A stretch of 64,000 bases of DNA from Herbidospora solisilvae. Its GTDB lineage: Bacteria > Actinomycetota > Actinomycetes > Streptosporangiales > Streptosporangiaceae. A program made the translations under genes and the position numbers. The stretch's first letter is position 1. Each line of letters begins with the position of its first letter. The stretch lies in assembly GCF_009901565.1 (NCBI RefSeq), contig NZ_WXEW01000003.1:497312-561311 (forward strand), written 5' to 3'. Of this stretch, positions 42,824 through 50,637 are shown piece after piece. Below the pieces are notes generated by a model, which saw only the letters and a list, made by a program, of their open reading frames with translations, did not search any database and was not told the origin of the DNA.

Positions 42824-44082
42824 CCGCGGTCGTGCCGGTCGTGCTCCGTGGCGACGCCCGCGCCCTCCCCCTCCTGGACTCCAGCGTTGACCTCATCGTC
42901 ACCAGTCCGCCCTACTGGGGGCTGCGCTCCTATCAAGACGGCGGAGAGCACTACGCCGGGCAGATCGGAGATGAGTCCACTCCTGCTGAGTACGTCAGCA
43001 ACCTGCTGCAGTGCACCGCCGAATGGATGCGGGTACTCAAACCGACCGGCTCGCTGTGGATCAACCTGGGGGATTCCTACTACAGCGGGAAGGGCGCGCC
43101 GGGGCGTACGACAGTCGACGCGAAGAACGAGGCGCGTACAGCGCGGAGGCTCGGCGGTAACCCCCTCGATGGGCCGTCCTTCGGGGTGGGGAGAAAGTCA
43201 CTCGTCGGCCTCCCCTGGAGATACGCGCTCGGCTGCATCGACCAGCTCGGCCTGATTCTCCGCGCTGAGTTGATCTGGAGTAAGCCGAATGCGCTCCCGG
43301 AGAGCGTCACCGACCGAGTCCGCCGTTCGCATGAGCATTGGTTCCATCTGACCAAACTGCCGCGCTACTTCTCGGCGATCGACGAGATCCGGGAGCCGCA
43401 CGTCCGTTCTTGGACGGCTGGCCGCAACGGGGGCTTGCGCCCAGCGACAGCTGGCACTGCAAGCCAGTACGACGGCCTCAACCAGAGCCAACCTCATGCG
43501 CTCGGCGCTCTGCCCGGCAGCGTCTGGGAGATCCCCACCGAGCCGCTCAAGGTTCCGGCCGAGCTTGGCGTTGACCACTTCGCAGCCTTCCCGACTGCCT
43601 GGCCACGTCGCATCATCCGCGGCTGGTCGCCGACCGGGATTTGCATCGAATGCGGAGAGGGTCGCCGGCCTGTGATGCATGTCCAGCGGACGCTGGACGG
43701 TGAGCCGAACAACGAGCTGGCGGCGTGGGCGGCACCGACCGCCCCGAAGCGCATGACATCGGATGGCATCGGCCACCGGCGCTTTGCGACGGACCGTCAC
43801 CTACTCGGCTACTCGTGCGCCTGCCCTGATCAGAACGCGCCTACCCGACCCGCCGTCGTGCTCGACCCGTTCGGCGGTACCGGCACCACGGCGCTGGTCG
43901 CATCCATGCTCGGCCGCCGCGGCGTCACGGTCGACCGGTCTGCGGACTACTGCCGCATCGCCCAGTGGCGCACGACGGACCCGGGGGAGCGGGCGCGGGT
44001 GCTCGGACTGCCCAAGCCCAAGGCCACGCCCGACGTCCCGTCGCTGTTCGCCGAGGTTGAGGCGGAAGGGGGCGCGGCGTGA
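42820..44082 (+). CDS. Beta-class DNA methyltransferase (N4-C or N6-A)
   Basis: 420 aa. Catalytic motif IV VTSPPYWGLRSY comes first, then MRVLKPTGSLWINLGDSYY. Motif I/X DPFGGTGTTALVA is near the C-terminus, the beta-class order. SPPY favours m4C or m6A. The central target-recognition region spans about 130-330 (LPKSVTDRV-type SLPESVTDRVRRSHEHW segment). The C-terminus DVPSLFAEVEAE repeats the VPSLF motif of the preceding protein. No restriction partner is present, so it is an orphan anti-restriction or regulatory enzyme. Confidence 0.9.
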   Translation: MTAVVPVVLRGDARALPLLDSSVDLIVTSPPYWGLRSYQDGGEHYAGQIGDESTPAEYVSNLLQCTAEWMRVLKPTGSLWINLGDSYYSGKGAPGRTTVDAKNEARTARRLGGNPLDGPSFGVGRKSLVGLPWRYALGCIDQLGLILRAELIWSKPNALPESVTDRVRRSHEHWFHLTKLPRYFSAIDEIREPHVRSWTAGRNGGLRPATAGTASQYDGLNQSQPHALGALPGSVWEIPTEPLKVPAELGVDHFAAFPTAWPRRIIRGWSPTGICIECGEGRRPVMHVQRTLDGEPNNELAAWAAPTAPKRMTSDGIGHRRFATDRHLLGYSCACPDQNAPTRPAVVLDPFGGTGTTALVASMLGRRGVTVDRSADYCRIAQWRTTDPGERARVLGLPKPKATPDVPSLFAEVEAEGGAA

Positions 44083-44483
44083 GCACCCCGAAGAGCCGTT
44101 CCTGGGTGCCCCTGGCCGATCTGGTGGCCCGCTGCACCCGCTGTGACCACCAGGGGGCCGTGCACACGAAGGGCGCCGACCGGTCCGGTTGGGCGATCTA
44201 CTCGGCCACGTGGCGGAACGCGACGGGAGCATGCTCCGCGCCGGAGTGCCCGTGCCCGGAGCGAACCACCGACACCAACGTGCAGGCGCTGCCGCCTGTC
44301 GTCACCCCTGAGGTCCTTGCCACCCTGGCTCCCCTGCTCCTGGCCGAGGCCCGCACGTCGGGCCCGTGTGGACATGGGACGGGGCCGTGCGGGGCTCTCC
44401 CCACCCAGCTCTACCCCTGCGGCCCCCGGTGCGCTGGACACGCTCCTGGGGCCGCTCCGGCGGCACTGAGGGAGGCGGCATGA
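44079..44483 (+). CDS. Cys-rich hypothetical protein
   Basis: 134 aa from GTG 44079. Cysteines occur as CTRCDHQGAVH, CSAPECPCPE, CGHGTGPCG and CGPRCAGH, suggesting at least one zinc site. The SGWAIYSATWRNATG segment gives a small beta domain at the start. It ends at the DnaA-box cluster. Function unknown. Confidence 0.58.
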   Translation: MSTPKSRSWVPLADLVARCTRCDHQGAVHTKGADRSGWAIYSATWRNATGACSAPECPCPERTTDTNVQALPPVVTPEVLATLAPLLLAEARTSGPCGHGTGPCGALPTQLYPCGPRCAGHAPGAAPAALREAA

Positions 44484-44486
44484 CGG

Positions 44487-44525
44487 TTATCCACAGCGCT
44501 GTCCACAAGATCCGAGTTATCCACA
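44487..44525 (+). promoter_or_regulatory. DnaA-box cluster upstream of the replication initiator gene
   Basis: TTATCCACA at 44487-44495 and again at 44517-44525 match the DnaA-box consensus exactly, and CTGTCCACA (44499-44507) between them differs from TTGTCCACA at one base. All three are in the same orientation. A 43-codon ORF here is probably an accident of the boxes (VIHS/VIHR repeats). The position, about 115 bp before the initiator gene, suggests host DnaA participates in starting replication of the element. Confidence 0.7.
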
Positions 44526-44637
44526 GGTCGCACCGGATCGCCGCCCACAGTTCGAGATCCCGCGAGGCTCACGACGGGGCCGGCCGAATACCCGGCCCGC
44601 CCCGGTCCTGACCCTTCGAGCACCACCAGGAGCAGCC

Positions 44638-45690
44638 ATGCCTCGCACGGAGGCGCGCATCTTCACCACCATCTGGGACGACCCGGACTATCTGAAACTG
44701 CCCCCGGGCCCGCAGCGCCTCTACCTGTTTCTGATTTCCCAGCCGGACCTGTCCTACTGCGGGCTCATCGCGCTCCGGGCTCGGCGGTGGGCGCAGAAGG
44801 CCCCCGGGCTGACGCCGGCTGACGTACTCGAAGACCTGCTGGTGCTCGCCGAGGGCGAGCGTCCGTTCGTCCTGGTCGACGAGGACACCGAAGAGGTCCT
44901 CGTCAGGTCGCTGGTGCGCCGCGACCGCGTCTACAAGCAGCCGAACGTCCTGAAGTCGGCCCGGGAGTCGGCCAGCCTGATCGAGTCGCCGATGCTTCGC
45001 GCCGCGCTCCGTGCCGAGCTTCAGCGCATCCCGCTGGCCGACGTCGGGTCCGACATCGCCCGCAGCGTGCTGACCGGGTTCCTGGGTGACCTGATGGAGG
45101 GTTCCCCTAACCCATCGGCCGACCCTTCCGACAACCCTCCGGCCAAGCCTTCCCGGAAGGGTTCCCGGAACCCTTCGCCGAACCCTTCCGGGAACCCTTC
45201 CCAGGGGAAAGGGGAAAAGTACGGTGAGCAAGAAAGCACTTCCCCTTCCCCCAGTTCCCCTTTCCCCGGAACCTCTTCGTCGGCGACTCCGTCGACCGAC
45301 GGCGACGAATGCAGCGAAGAAGGGGCGGTCCAGAGCGACCTGAGCCCTGAGCTCGTCGCAGCTATCGATCGCGTCTGCGACCACCTGGCCAACCGGGTCG
45401 TCGACAACGGATCGAAGCCGCCCACGATCAGCAAGCGCTGGCGAGACGCCGCGCGACTGATGCTCACCGCAGACAAGCGGACCGAGGAGCAGATCCATCG
45501 GGCGATCGACTGGTGCCAGGACGACGAGTTCTGGCGCGGCAACATCCTGTCGCTGCCGACCCTTCGCGCGAAGTACGACCAGCTCCGGCTCCAGGCATCC
45601 AGGCCGTCGCGTGGCTCGCCCCGGCCCGCCGCACGCGGCGACTCCGGCCCCCACCTCCCTGCGCAGGACTACTCGAACGTGAGGCTCTGA
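44638..45690 (+). CDS. Replication initiator-like protein with iteron-encoded linker
   Basis: 350 aa. The N-terminal domain (ARIFTTIWDDPDYLKLPPGP, QRLYLFLISQPDLSYCG) is the winged-helix type of phage replisome organisers. A low-complexity linker (residues 158-189, NPSx-type four-residue repeats) separates it from a C-terminal helical domain (SPELVAAIDRVCDHLANRVV, DKRTEEQIHRAIDWC). It precedes DnaC- and DnaB-like genes, the lambda O-P or DnaD-DnaC pattern. The linker DNA carries eight 12-bp repeats and a long inverted repeat, so the origin may be within the gene. Confidence 0.82.
   Translation: MPRTEARIFTTIWDDPDYLKLPPGPQRLYLFLISQPDLSYCGLIALRARRWAQKAPGLTPADVLEDLLVLAEGERPFVLVDEDTEEVLVRSLVRRDRVYKQPNVLKSARESASLIESPMLRAALRAELQRIPLADVGSDIARSVLTGFLGDLMEGSPNPSADPSDNPPAKPSRKGSRNPSPNPSGNPSQGKGEKYGEQESTSPSPSSPFPGTSSSATPSTDGDECSEEGAVQSDLSPELVAAIDRVCDHLANRVVDNGSKPPTISKRWRDAARLMLTADKRTEEQIHRAIDWCQDDEFWRGNILSLPTLRAKYDQLRLQASRPSRGSPRPAARGDSGPHLPAQDYSNVRL
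45109..45204 (+). repeat. Eight 12-bp iteron-like tandem repeats inside the initiator gene
   Basis: Units start at 45109, 45121, 45133, 45145, 45157, 45169, 45181 and 45193. The clearest are AACCCTTCGCCG, AACCCTTCCGGG and AACCCTTCCCAG. Others are variants such as AACCCATCGGCC, GACCCTTCCGAC and AAGCCTTCCCGG. The fifth unit (AAGGGTTCCCGG) creates a palindrome with the sixth. They encode NPSA-DPSD-NPPA-KPSR-KGSR-NPSP-NPSG-NPSQ. Direct repeats in the linker of an initiator gene are the arrangement of the lambda origin in gene O. Confidence 0.8.
45204..45267. repeat. 13-bp inverted repeat flanking a 38-bp loop, next to the iterons
   Basis: GGGGAAAGGGGAA (45204-45216) is the exact reverse complement of TTCCCCTTTCCCC (45255-45267). 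The loop contains the lower-GC stretch AAGTACGGTGAGCAAGAAAG. With the iterons immediately left, this resembles an origin with an unwinding element. Purine-rich strand asymmetry would also allow unusual DNA structure. Confidence 0.7.
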
Positions 45691-46277
45691 TGACCGACAA
45701 CTTCGACGACTTCGACGACATGGACGCCGCCGAGGACGAGCGCCAGGCGCGGCTCGCCGACCAGCGTCTGGACGCCTGGACCGCTGCCACACCGCCGGTC
45801 TTCGCTGGCGAGTATCCCGTGCACTCGGCCGTGGCCCGCTGGATCGAGGGCCTGCTGAAGGGCGCGGGCACCAACCTGGTGCTCGTCGGCGGCACTGGCA
45901 CGACGAAGACCTGGCACTGCTACCGCGCGATCCGGCTGGCGCTCGAAGCGGGCTGGCGGGGCGTCCCCCGGCTCCTGACCGCCGCCGAGTGGCAGAAGGC
46001 CATCACCCCGCCCCTCGACGCCGGCCTGCTCGACCGGCTGGCCACGGCGGGAGCTCTGGTCCTGGACGACGTCGGCGCCACCCGCCTGTGGGACCGGGAC
46101 GGCGAACGGCTGCTTGGCATCATCGACGAGCGCTGGATGTACCGGCGGCCCACGTTGGTGACCACGAACGTGGCCGACCTGCGGGAGATGCTCGGCGAGC
46201 GGATCGCGTCCCGGCTGGCGGCCGACGCCGTGGTGGTCACCTTCGACGGACCGGACTTGCGCCGGGGGGCGGCGTGA
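45690..46277 (+). CDS. DnaC/IstB-like helicase-loader ATPase with variant Walker A
   Basis: 195 aa AAA+ ATPase. VLVGGTGTTKTWHCYRAI has Thr in place of the Gly before the Lys of Walker A. Walker B is ALVLDDVGATRLW, sensor region PTLVTTNVADLREM, and arginine-containing RIASRLAADA. It should load the DnaB-like helicase encoded next. The ATG overlaps the preceding stop by one base (TGATG), and its stop overlaps the helicase GTG. Confidence 0.86.
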   Translation: MTDNFDDFDDMDAAEDERQARLADQRLDAWTAATPPVFAGEYPVHSAVARWIEGLLKGAGTNLVLVGGTGTTKTWHCYRAIRLALEAGWRGVPRLLTAAEWQKAITPPLDAGLLDRLATAGALVLDDVGATRLWDRDGERLLGIIDERWMYRRPTLVTTNVADLREMLGERIASRLAADAVVVTFDGPDLRRGAA

Positions 46278-47629
46278 CCACGATCGAACTGGAGCACTGG
46301 GCCCCCACCGTCGAGGTCACCGCGGCGGAGATGGCCATCGCGGGCGCGGCGATTCAGTGGCGTCACCTCGCCGAGCAGGCCGCCGATCTGGTCCGGCCGG
46401 AGGACTTCTACACCAACGCGGGGGTCGTGTACGGCGCGGCCGTGCGGCTGGCCGAGGACGGCAAGCCGGTCGATCCGGCGGCCGTCCTCAGGCAACTGGC
46501 GGCGACCGGCGATCTCGCCCGCGTCGGTGGCGTGTATGTGGCCTCGCTGATCGGCCACGCCTGCGGTGCGGGCTCGATCGGCTACCACGCGGGAACCATC
46601 GCGGTCGACGCGATGCGGCGGCGGCTCAATGTAGCCAGCGAGCAGATTCGCAACCTCACCGTGCCGGGCCAGTTCGACCCCTCCCACGTCGACCACGCCC
46701 GCAAGCTCCTGGAGGAGGCGACCCGCGCCCACATAGGCGGCGCCACTGCACCGACGGTGGGCGAGCTGCTCGACGATGTCCTGGACGGCCTGGAGCGCGG
46801 CACCGACCAAGCCGACCGGGTGCTCACGGGCTACGCCGACCTCGACTCGATGGTCACCATCCGGCCCGGCCAGCTCATCATCGTGGCCGCCCGGCCGGGC
46901 GTCGGAAAGTCCGTGATGGGCATCGACATCCTGCGCAAGCTCTGCGTGCGCCGCCGCCAGCCCGGCCTGTACGTCTCGCTGGAGATGTCCCACGCCGACG
47001 TCGTCCACCGCCTCCTCGCAGCCGAGGCCCGGGTCAGCCTCAACCGGTTCCAGAACCGGACGCTCGAAGACGACGACTGGGCGAGGATCGGCCAGGTCCG
47101 GGACCGGATCCTGGATGCGCCGCTCGTCATCGACGACGCACCTGAGGCCGGCCTGTCGCACATCCGCTCCCGGCTGCGCGGCATGCAACGCACCACTGGA
47201 TGCGATCTCGTCGTCGTCGACTACCTGCAGCTCATGAAGCCCGGCAGCGGCGGCCGAAAGTACGAGAGCCGACAACTTGAGGTCGCCGAGTTCGCTCGCG
47301 GTCTCAAGCTGATCGCCCGGGAGTTCAATGTGCCGCTCATCGCTGCCGCCCAGCTCAACCGCGGGCCCGAGTCGCGGGCCGATAAGCGGCCGGCCATGTC
47401 GGACCTGCGGGAGTCGGGGGCGATCGAGGCCGACGCCGACATCGTGATGCTCCTGCACCGCCCTGACATGTACGAGCCGGAGGGGGAGCGCGCGGGCGAA
47501 ATCGACGTGATCGTCGACAAGCAGCGGCAGGGCCCCCGTGGCACGGTGCCGCTCGGCTTCCAAGGCCACTACGGCAGGATCACCGACCTGACCAAGCGGT
47601 GGACGCCGACGCCGGCAGGTGCCCGATGA
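46274..47629 (+). CDS. Replicative DNA helicase, DnaB-like
   Basis: 451 aa from GTG 46274. The N-terminal DnaB domain (EMAIAGAAIQWRHLAEQAAD, PEDFYTNAGVVYGAAVRL) precedes a RecA-like motor with Walker A ARPGVGKSVMGIDI, LYVSLEMSHADVVHRL, Walker B DLVVVDYLQLM, the Arg/Gln motif PLIAAAQLNRGPE, SDLRESGAIEADADIVMLL and DKQRQGPRGTVPL. It is a hexameric fork helicase. Together with the loader, initiator and clamp it gives the element its own replisome-recruiting set. Confidence 0.94.
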   Translation: MTTIELEHWAPTVEVTAAEMAIAGAAIQWRHLAEQAADLVRPEDFYTNAGVVYGAAVRLAEDGKPVDPAAVLRQLAATGDLARVGGVYVASLIGHACGAGSIGYHAGTIAVDAMRRRLNVASEQIRNLTVPGQFDPSHVDHARKLLEEATRAHIGGATAPTVGELLDDVLDGLERGTDQADRVLTGYADLDSMVTIRPGQLIIVAARPGVGKSVMGIDILRKLCVRRRQPGLYVSLEMSHADVVHRLLAAEARVSLNRFQNRTLEDDDWARIGQVRDRILDAPLVIDDAPEAGLSHIRSRLRGMQRTTGCDLVVVDYLQLMKPGSGGRKYESRQLEVAEFARGLKLIAREFNVPLIAAAQLNRGPESRADKRPAMSDLRESGAIEADADIVMLLHRPDMYEPEGERAGEIDVIVDKQRQGPRGTVPLGFQGHYGRITDLTKRWTPTPAGAR

Positions 47630-48036
47630 GTGACGACCTGACTGCCGCGATCGAGCGGCGCGACCTCGACGCCGTGGTGACCGTGCTCTCCGGCCGCTTC
47701 GCCTTCCCCGCCGACGGCAAGCTGGTCCGTGACCTGATCCCGGACGTCATCCGTGCGTCCGGCGTGGAGCCGCTGATCCGCGAGGCGCACCGCGACGAAC
47801 TGCCGGGCCTGCTGCGGGCGAAGCTCGAAGAGGAGCTCGCCGAGGCCCTCTGCAGTGGCCACCCCGAAGATCCCGAGGAATTCGCCGACCTGCTGGAAGT
47901 CCTGTACGCGCTGGCCGCGCTGCAGGGTCTGACCCCCTTCGACCTGGAGTCGATCCGGGAGCGGAAGGCGGCAGAGCGGGGTGGCTTCGAGAAGTGCCTC
48001 GTCTGGCTGGGCAATCGGGCTGGTGATGCGGCATGA
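47626..48036 (+). CDS. MazG/PRA-PH-like nucleotide pyrophosphohydrolase
   Basis: 136 aa. KLVRDLIPDVIRASG with RAKLEEELAEALC and EFADLLEVLYALAALQG forms the EExxE...ExxD metal-binding helical pattern of all-alpha NTP pyrophosphatases. RKAAERGGFEKCLVW is the conserved tail of the actinobacterial phosphoribosyl-ATP-diphosphatase-like group. Probable nucleotide house-cleaning during phage DNA synthesis. It is coupled to DnaB by a 4-bp overlap. Confidence 0.82.
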   Translation: MSDDLTAAIERRDLDAVVTVLSGRFAFPADGKLVRDLIPDVIRASGVEPLIREAHRDELPGLLRAKLEEELAEALCSGHPEDPEEFADLLEVLYALAALQGLTPFDLESIRERKAAERGGFEKCLVWLGNRAGDAA

Positions 48037-48812
48037 ACACCGGCCAGCTACTCGACCTCCTGGTCGCCCACTACGGCCAGCCAGACGGCAGGCCACAGGC
48101 GGGCGAGGTGCTGCTGACCGAGGTGCAGGCGCCGGGCAGCACCCGCCGGGCCGACCTGGTCAGGGTCGGGCTGTGGCCGTCGCGCGGCTACGCGATCGAC
48201 GTGCACGAGCTGAAGACGTCGAAGGCCGACTGGCGCCGGGAACTTGACGACCCAGCCAAGGCGGACGCCTGGTGGCGGTACAGCTCCCGCTTCTGGATCG
48301 TCGCTCCGCCCCTGGTAGTCGACCCGGCTGAGGTTCCAGACGGCTGGGGGCTGATGGAGGCGCCGCGTTCGGGCCGCCGTTTCAAGGTCGTCATCAAGCC
48401 GGAGGCTCGGAAGCCTGAGCTCTCGCTGGAACTGGTGATCCGGCTGGTCGCGCGGAACAACGCGATCCGGGACGCGGACATGCAGCGCCTCCGCGATGAG
48501 CAGCGGAACGAGATCTACCGCCAGGTGGAAGCTGCCAAGGCGAAGTGGTCGCGGGCGAGCATCGACTACCCGACCCAGCGCCGCCTTGACCTTCTGGCGC
48601 GGGTCGAAGAGGCGCTCGGGGTGACGCTAACCGAGTGGTCTTCTGACCGGAGTCTGGACCGGCTGACCGCCAAGGAACTGGGGGAGGCGCTGCGGGACTA
48701 CACCCGTGACCACGCCGTGCTCAGCCGAGCCCGCAAGGAGGCGGCCGAGGCTACTGGGCGGCTGAGACTGGCGGCCGACTACATCCGCAACCTGCTCGGA
48801 CCCGCTGCATGA
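48033..48812 (+). CDS. MmcB-like PD-(D/E)XK nuclease-type protein
   Basis: 259 aa. DLVRVGLWPSRGYAIDVHEL then KTSKADWRRELDDPAK contains D...ExK as in the PD-(D/E)XK core, followed by WWRYSSRFWIVAPP, as in MmcB-family DNA-repair proteins. The C-terminal 120 residues are helical and charged (DYTRDHAVLSRARKEAAEAT). A nuclease role in replication or recombination is likely. It overlaps its neighbours by 4 bp on each side. Confidence 0.68.
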   Translation: MNTGQLLDLLVAHYGQPDGRPQAGEVLLTEVQAPGSTRRADLVRVGLWPSRGYAIDVHELKTSKADWRRELDDPAKADAWWRYSSRFWIVAPPLVVDPAEVPDGWGLMEAPRSGRRFKVVIKPEARKPELSLELVIRLVARNNAIRDADMQRLRDEQRNEIYRQVEAAKAKWSRASIDYPTQRRLDLLARVEEALGVTLTEWSSDRSLDRLTAKELGEALRDYTRDHAVLSRARKEAAEATGRLRLAADYIRNLLGPAA

Positions 48813-48925
48813 TCCGCCACCTGCTGCACACCCGCCGCGACCGCTGGAAGACCACGGACGTGTTCGGCCACACCATCCGCCAGCGCTGCACGCGCTGCCC
48901 CGAGACCCGAGTGAGGTTCCTGTGA
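48809..48925 (+). CDS. Very small CxxC protein
   Basis: 38 aa: RWKTTDVFGHTIRQRCTRCP with ETRVRFL at the end. The RCTRCPETR motif is a compact zinc-knuckle-like pattern found in tiny actinophage proteins. ATGA overlap with the preceding stop and GTGA-type overlap with the following start support it being expressed. Confidence 0.5.
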   Translation: MIRHLLHTRRDRWKTTDVFGHTIRQRCTRCPETRVRFL

Positions 48926-49293
48926 GCACCAGCCCGATCGACCCCACCCTGTGGGACCGGTGGATGACCGTCGCCGAGGTGGCGGCCCTGCTCCGCCTGT
49001 CCAAGATGACCGTCTACCGGATGGCCTACAGCGGCGACCTCGCGGCGGTACGCGTCGGCCGGTCCATCCGCATCCCCGAGGACGCCGTCCTGAAGCTGAT
49101 CGCCGACGGTCTCGCGGACATGCGGCAGGCACGCCTCGCCGCCATCGACCTCGTCCGCGAGCTGGTCGACCCGTCCGAGTGCGCGCCCGACGCCGACGGC
49201 CACTGCCCTCAGCACGGTTGGGCCGGCGACGGTCCGTGCCCGCAGGCCCGCGCCCGGGATCTGCTGGCCGAGGTCGACGGGCAGGCGGCGTGA
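48922..49293 (+). CDS. Excisionase-family HTH protein
   Basis: 123 aa. WMTVAEVAALLRLSKMTVYR followed by SGDLAAVRVGRSIRIPEDAV is the MerR/excisionase HTH with its wing. The C-terminal extension has ECAPDADGHCPQHG and PCPQARAR, a Cys/His cluster. It is a recombination-directionality-factor or regulator candidate. It would be the second excisionase-type protein of the element besides the one at 29157. Confidence 0.78.
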   Translation: MSTSPIDPTLWDRWMTVAEVAALLRLSKMTVYRMAYSGDLAAVRVGRSIRIPEDAVLKLIADGLADMRQARLAAIDLVRELVDPSECAPDADGHCPQHGWAGDGPCPQARARDLLAEVDGQAA

Positions 49294-49976
49294 TGGAGAT
49301 CCCTGCCGAAGCCGTGCAGGCGGCGATCGACGCCTTCCCGGCCAACCCGAACGTCATGCTCGACGAGCGCCTGCGTCTGGCTCTCCAGGCTGCGGCACCA
49401 CACCTGGCCGAACGCGCCGCACGGGCTATCGAAGCGGAGATGTCGTCAGGCCCTCGGGTTGTCGCCGTGATCAGAGGGAGCGCAGCCCACGCCCGACGTG
49501 AGGGGTTCGCTCAGGCGGCGGAGATCGTTCGGGCCGTGGCCACGCCCGGATACGACGGTCAGTTCGAGAACCTCGCCAGCGCGCCCTCAGAGCCACCTCT
49601 CGCGTCCAAACAGGCCGCCGAGCGTGAGATCCGGTCATCGGGTCATCCTGGATGCTCTGAGAGCCGCTCAGCGACGGCGGTAGAACTCATCGCCGCAGAG
49701 CGGGACCGCCAGATCCGGCGTGAAGGCTGGACGGTCGAACACGACGACCAGCACACCCGAGGGCAACTCGCTGGTGCCGGCGCCGCCTACGCGGTCGCTG
49801 CCGCCCGGATGTCCGGCGCGTCCATCTGGTCGGCGTGGGCCGAAGAGGTGTGGCCGTGGTCGGACAAGGCGTACAAGCCGACGCCTGGCGACCCGATCCG
49901 GACGCTGGTCAAGGCGGGCGCGCTGATCGTCGCCGAGATCGAGCGACTCCAGCGCGACGAGGCCAGCCGTGAGTGA
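49293..49976 (+). CDS. Hypothetical phage protein with conserved C-terminal EHDDQH domain
   Basis: 227 aa. The C-terminal 90 residues (LIAAERDRQIRREGWTVEHD, DQHTRGQLAGAGAAYAVAAA, WPWSDKAYKPTPGDPIRTLV, KAGALIVAEIERLQR) match a domain found in many phage proteins, with conserved His/Asp (EHDDQH). The N-terminal part is helical (PAEAVQAAIDAF). The biochemical role is unknown to me. An E-HDD-H pattern suggests metal binding. Confidence 0.7.
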   Translation: MEIPAEAVQAAIDAFPANPNVMLDERLRLALQAAAPHLAERAARAIEAEMSSGPRVVAVIRGSAAHARREGFAQAAEIVRAVATPGYDGQFENLASAPSEPPLASKQAAEREIRSSGHPGCSESRSATAVELIAAERDRQIRREGWTVEHDDQHTRGQLAGAGAAYAVAAARMSGASIWSAWAEEVWPWSDKAYKPTPGDPIRTLVKAGALIVAEIERLQRDEASRE

Positions 49977-50489
49977 CCCGTTCCGGGTGCCATCACCGCC
50001 AGCCGGTCCATCACCGACCGCGCCTACGTCCGGGCCGGCCTCCTCGACGTGTGGCACGACGCCACAGCACTCGGGCGGCCGGTCACCTGGGTCCACGGGG
50101 ACTGCCCCCGAGGGGGAGACCGCATCGCCCACGAGCTGCTCATCGCCCTCGGCTTCACCCCCGAGCGGCACCCTGCCGACTGGGACGTCTGCCGAGGCCC
50201 GAAATGCAAGCCGTCCCACCGGCGACCCAACAAGTCGGGCGGCACGTACTGCCCGGCGGCCGGGCTGATCCGCGACGCTCACATGGTCACCCTCGGCGCT
50301 GACCTGTGCCTGGCGATGGTCGAGCCCTGCGCCGACCTCCGATGCCGAAGGCCTCGCCCGCACGGCTCGCATGGCGCTTCGGAAACCGCCCGGATGGCCC
50401 GGTCCGCAGGGATCGAAGTGCTGTCGTGGTGGCGCACTGACTGTGCCCCGAATTTCGACCACTCAGTGTCGGTGCCAGGCGATTCGTAG
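49973..50489 (+). pseudogene. SLOG-family (DUF2493-like) protein without an in-frame 5' start
   Basis: The frame ending at 50489 encodes ITASRSITDRAYVRAGLLDV, then TWVHGDCPRGGDRIAHELL and HMVTLGADLCLAMV, the DUF2493/SLOG pattern (xTGSR...HGxCPxGAD). This frame is closed by TGA at 49974-49976 and has no start before the core. The overlapping GTG at 49973 opens VTRSG in another frame and would join the SLOG frame after a small indel near 49985. Either a frameshift mutation, a sequencing error, or initiation at the internal GTG 50049 (loses the first strand). Confidence 0.6.
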
Positions 50490-50637
50490 ACCCTGCCCCT
50501 AGACACAAGGGTGACCTGTCGCCCGGCGAGCCGCTTCCCGGCGATTGCCAAAGTTCGAACCGTGAACCCATCAAACTCATTGGTGGTCGGCTCCGAAGGA
50601 ACTGATGTAAGGGAAACATCGGCCCAAAGGAGGCGCC

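Noticed and set aside
44480-44611. 43-codon ORF (MTVIHSAVHKIRVIHRSH)
   Set aside because: Most of it is generated by the DnaA boxes; better explained as non-coding regulatory DNA.
45920-47569. 549-codon leftward open frame opposite dnaC/dnaB
   Set aside because: Shadow of two unmistakable ATPases on the plus strand.
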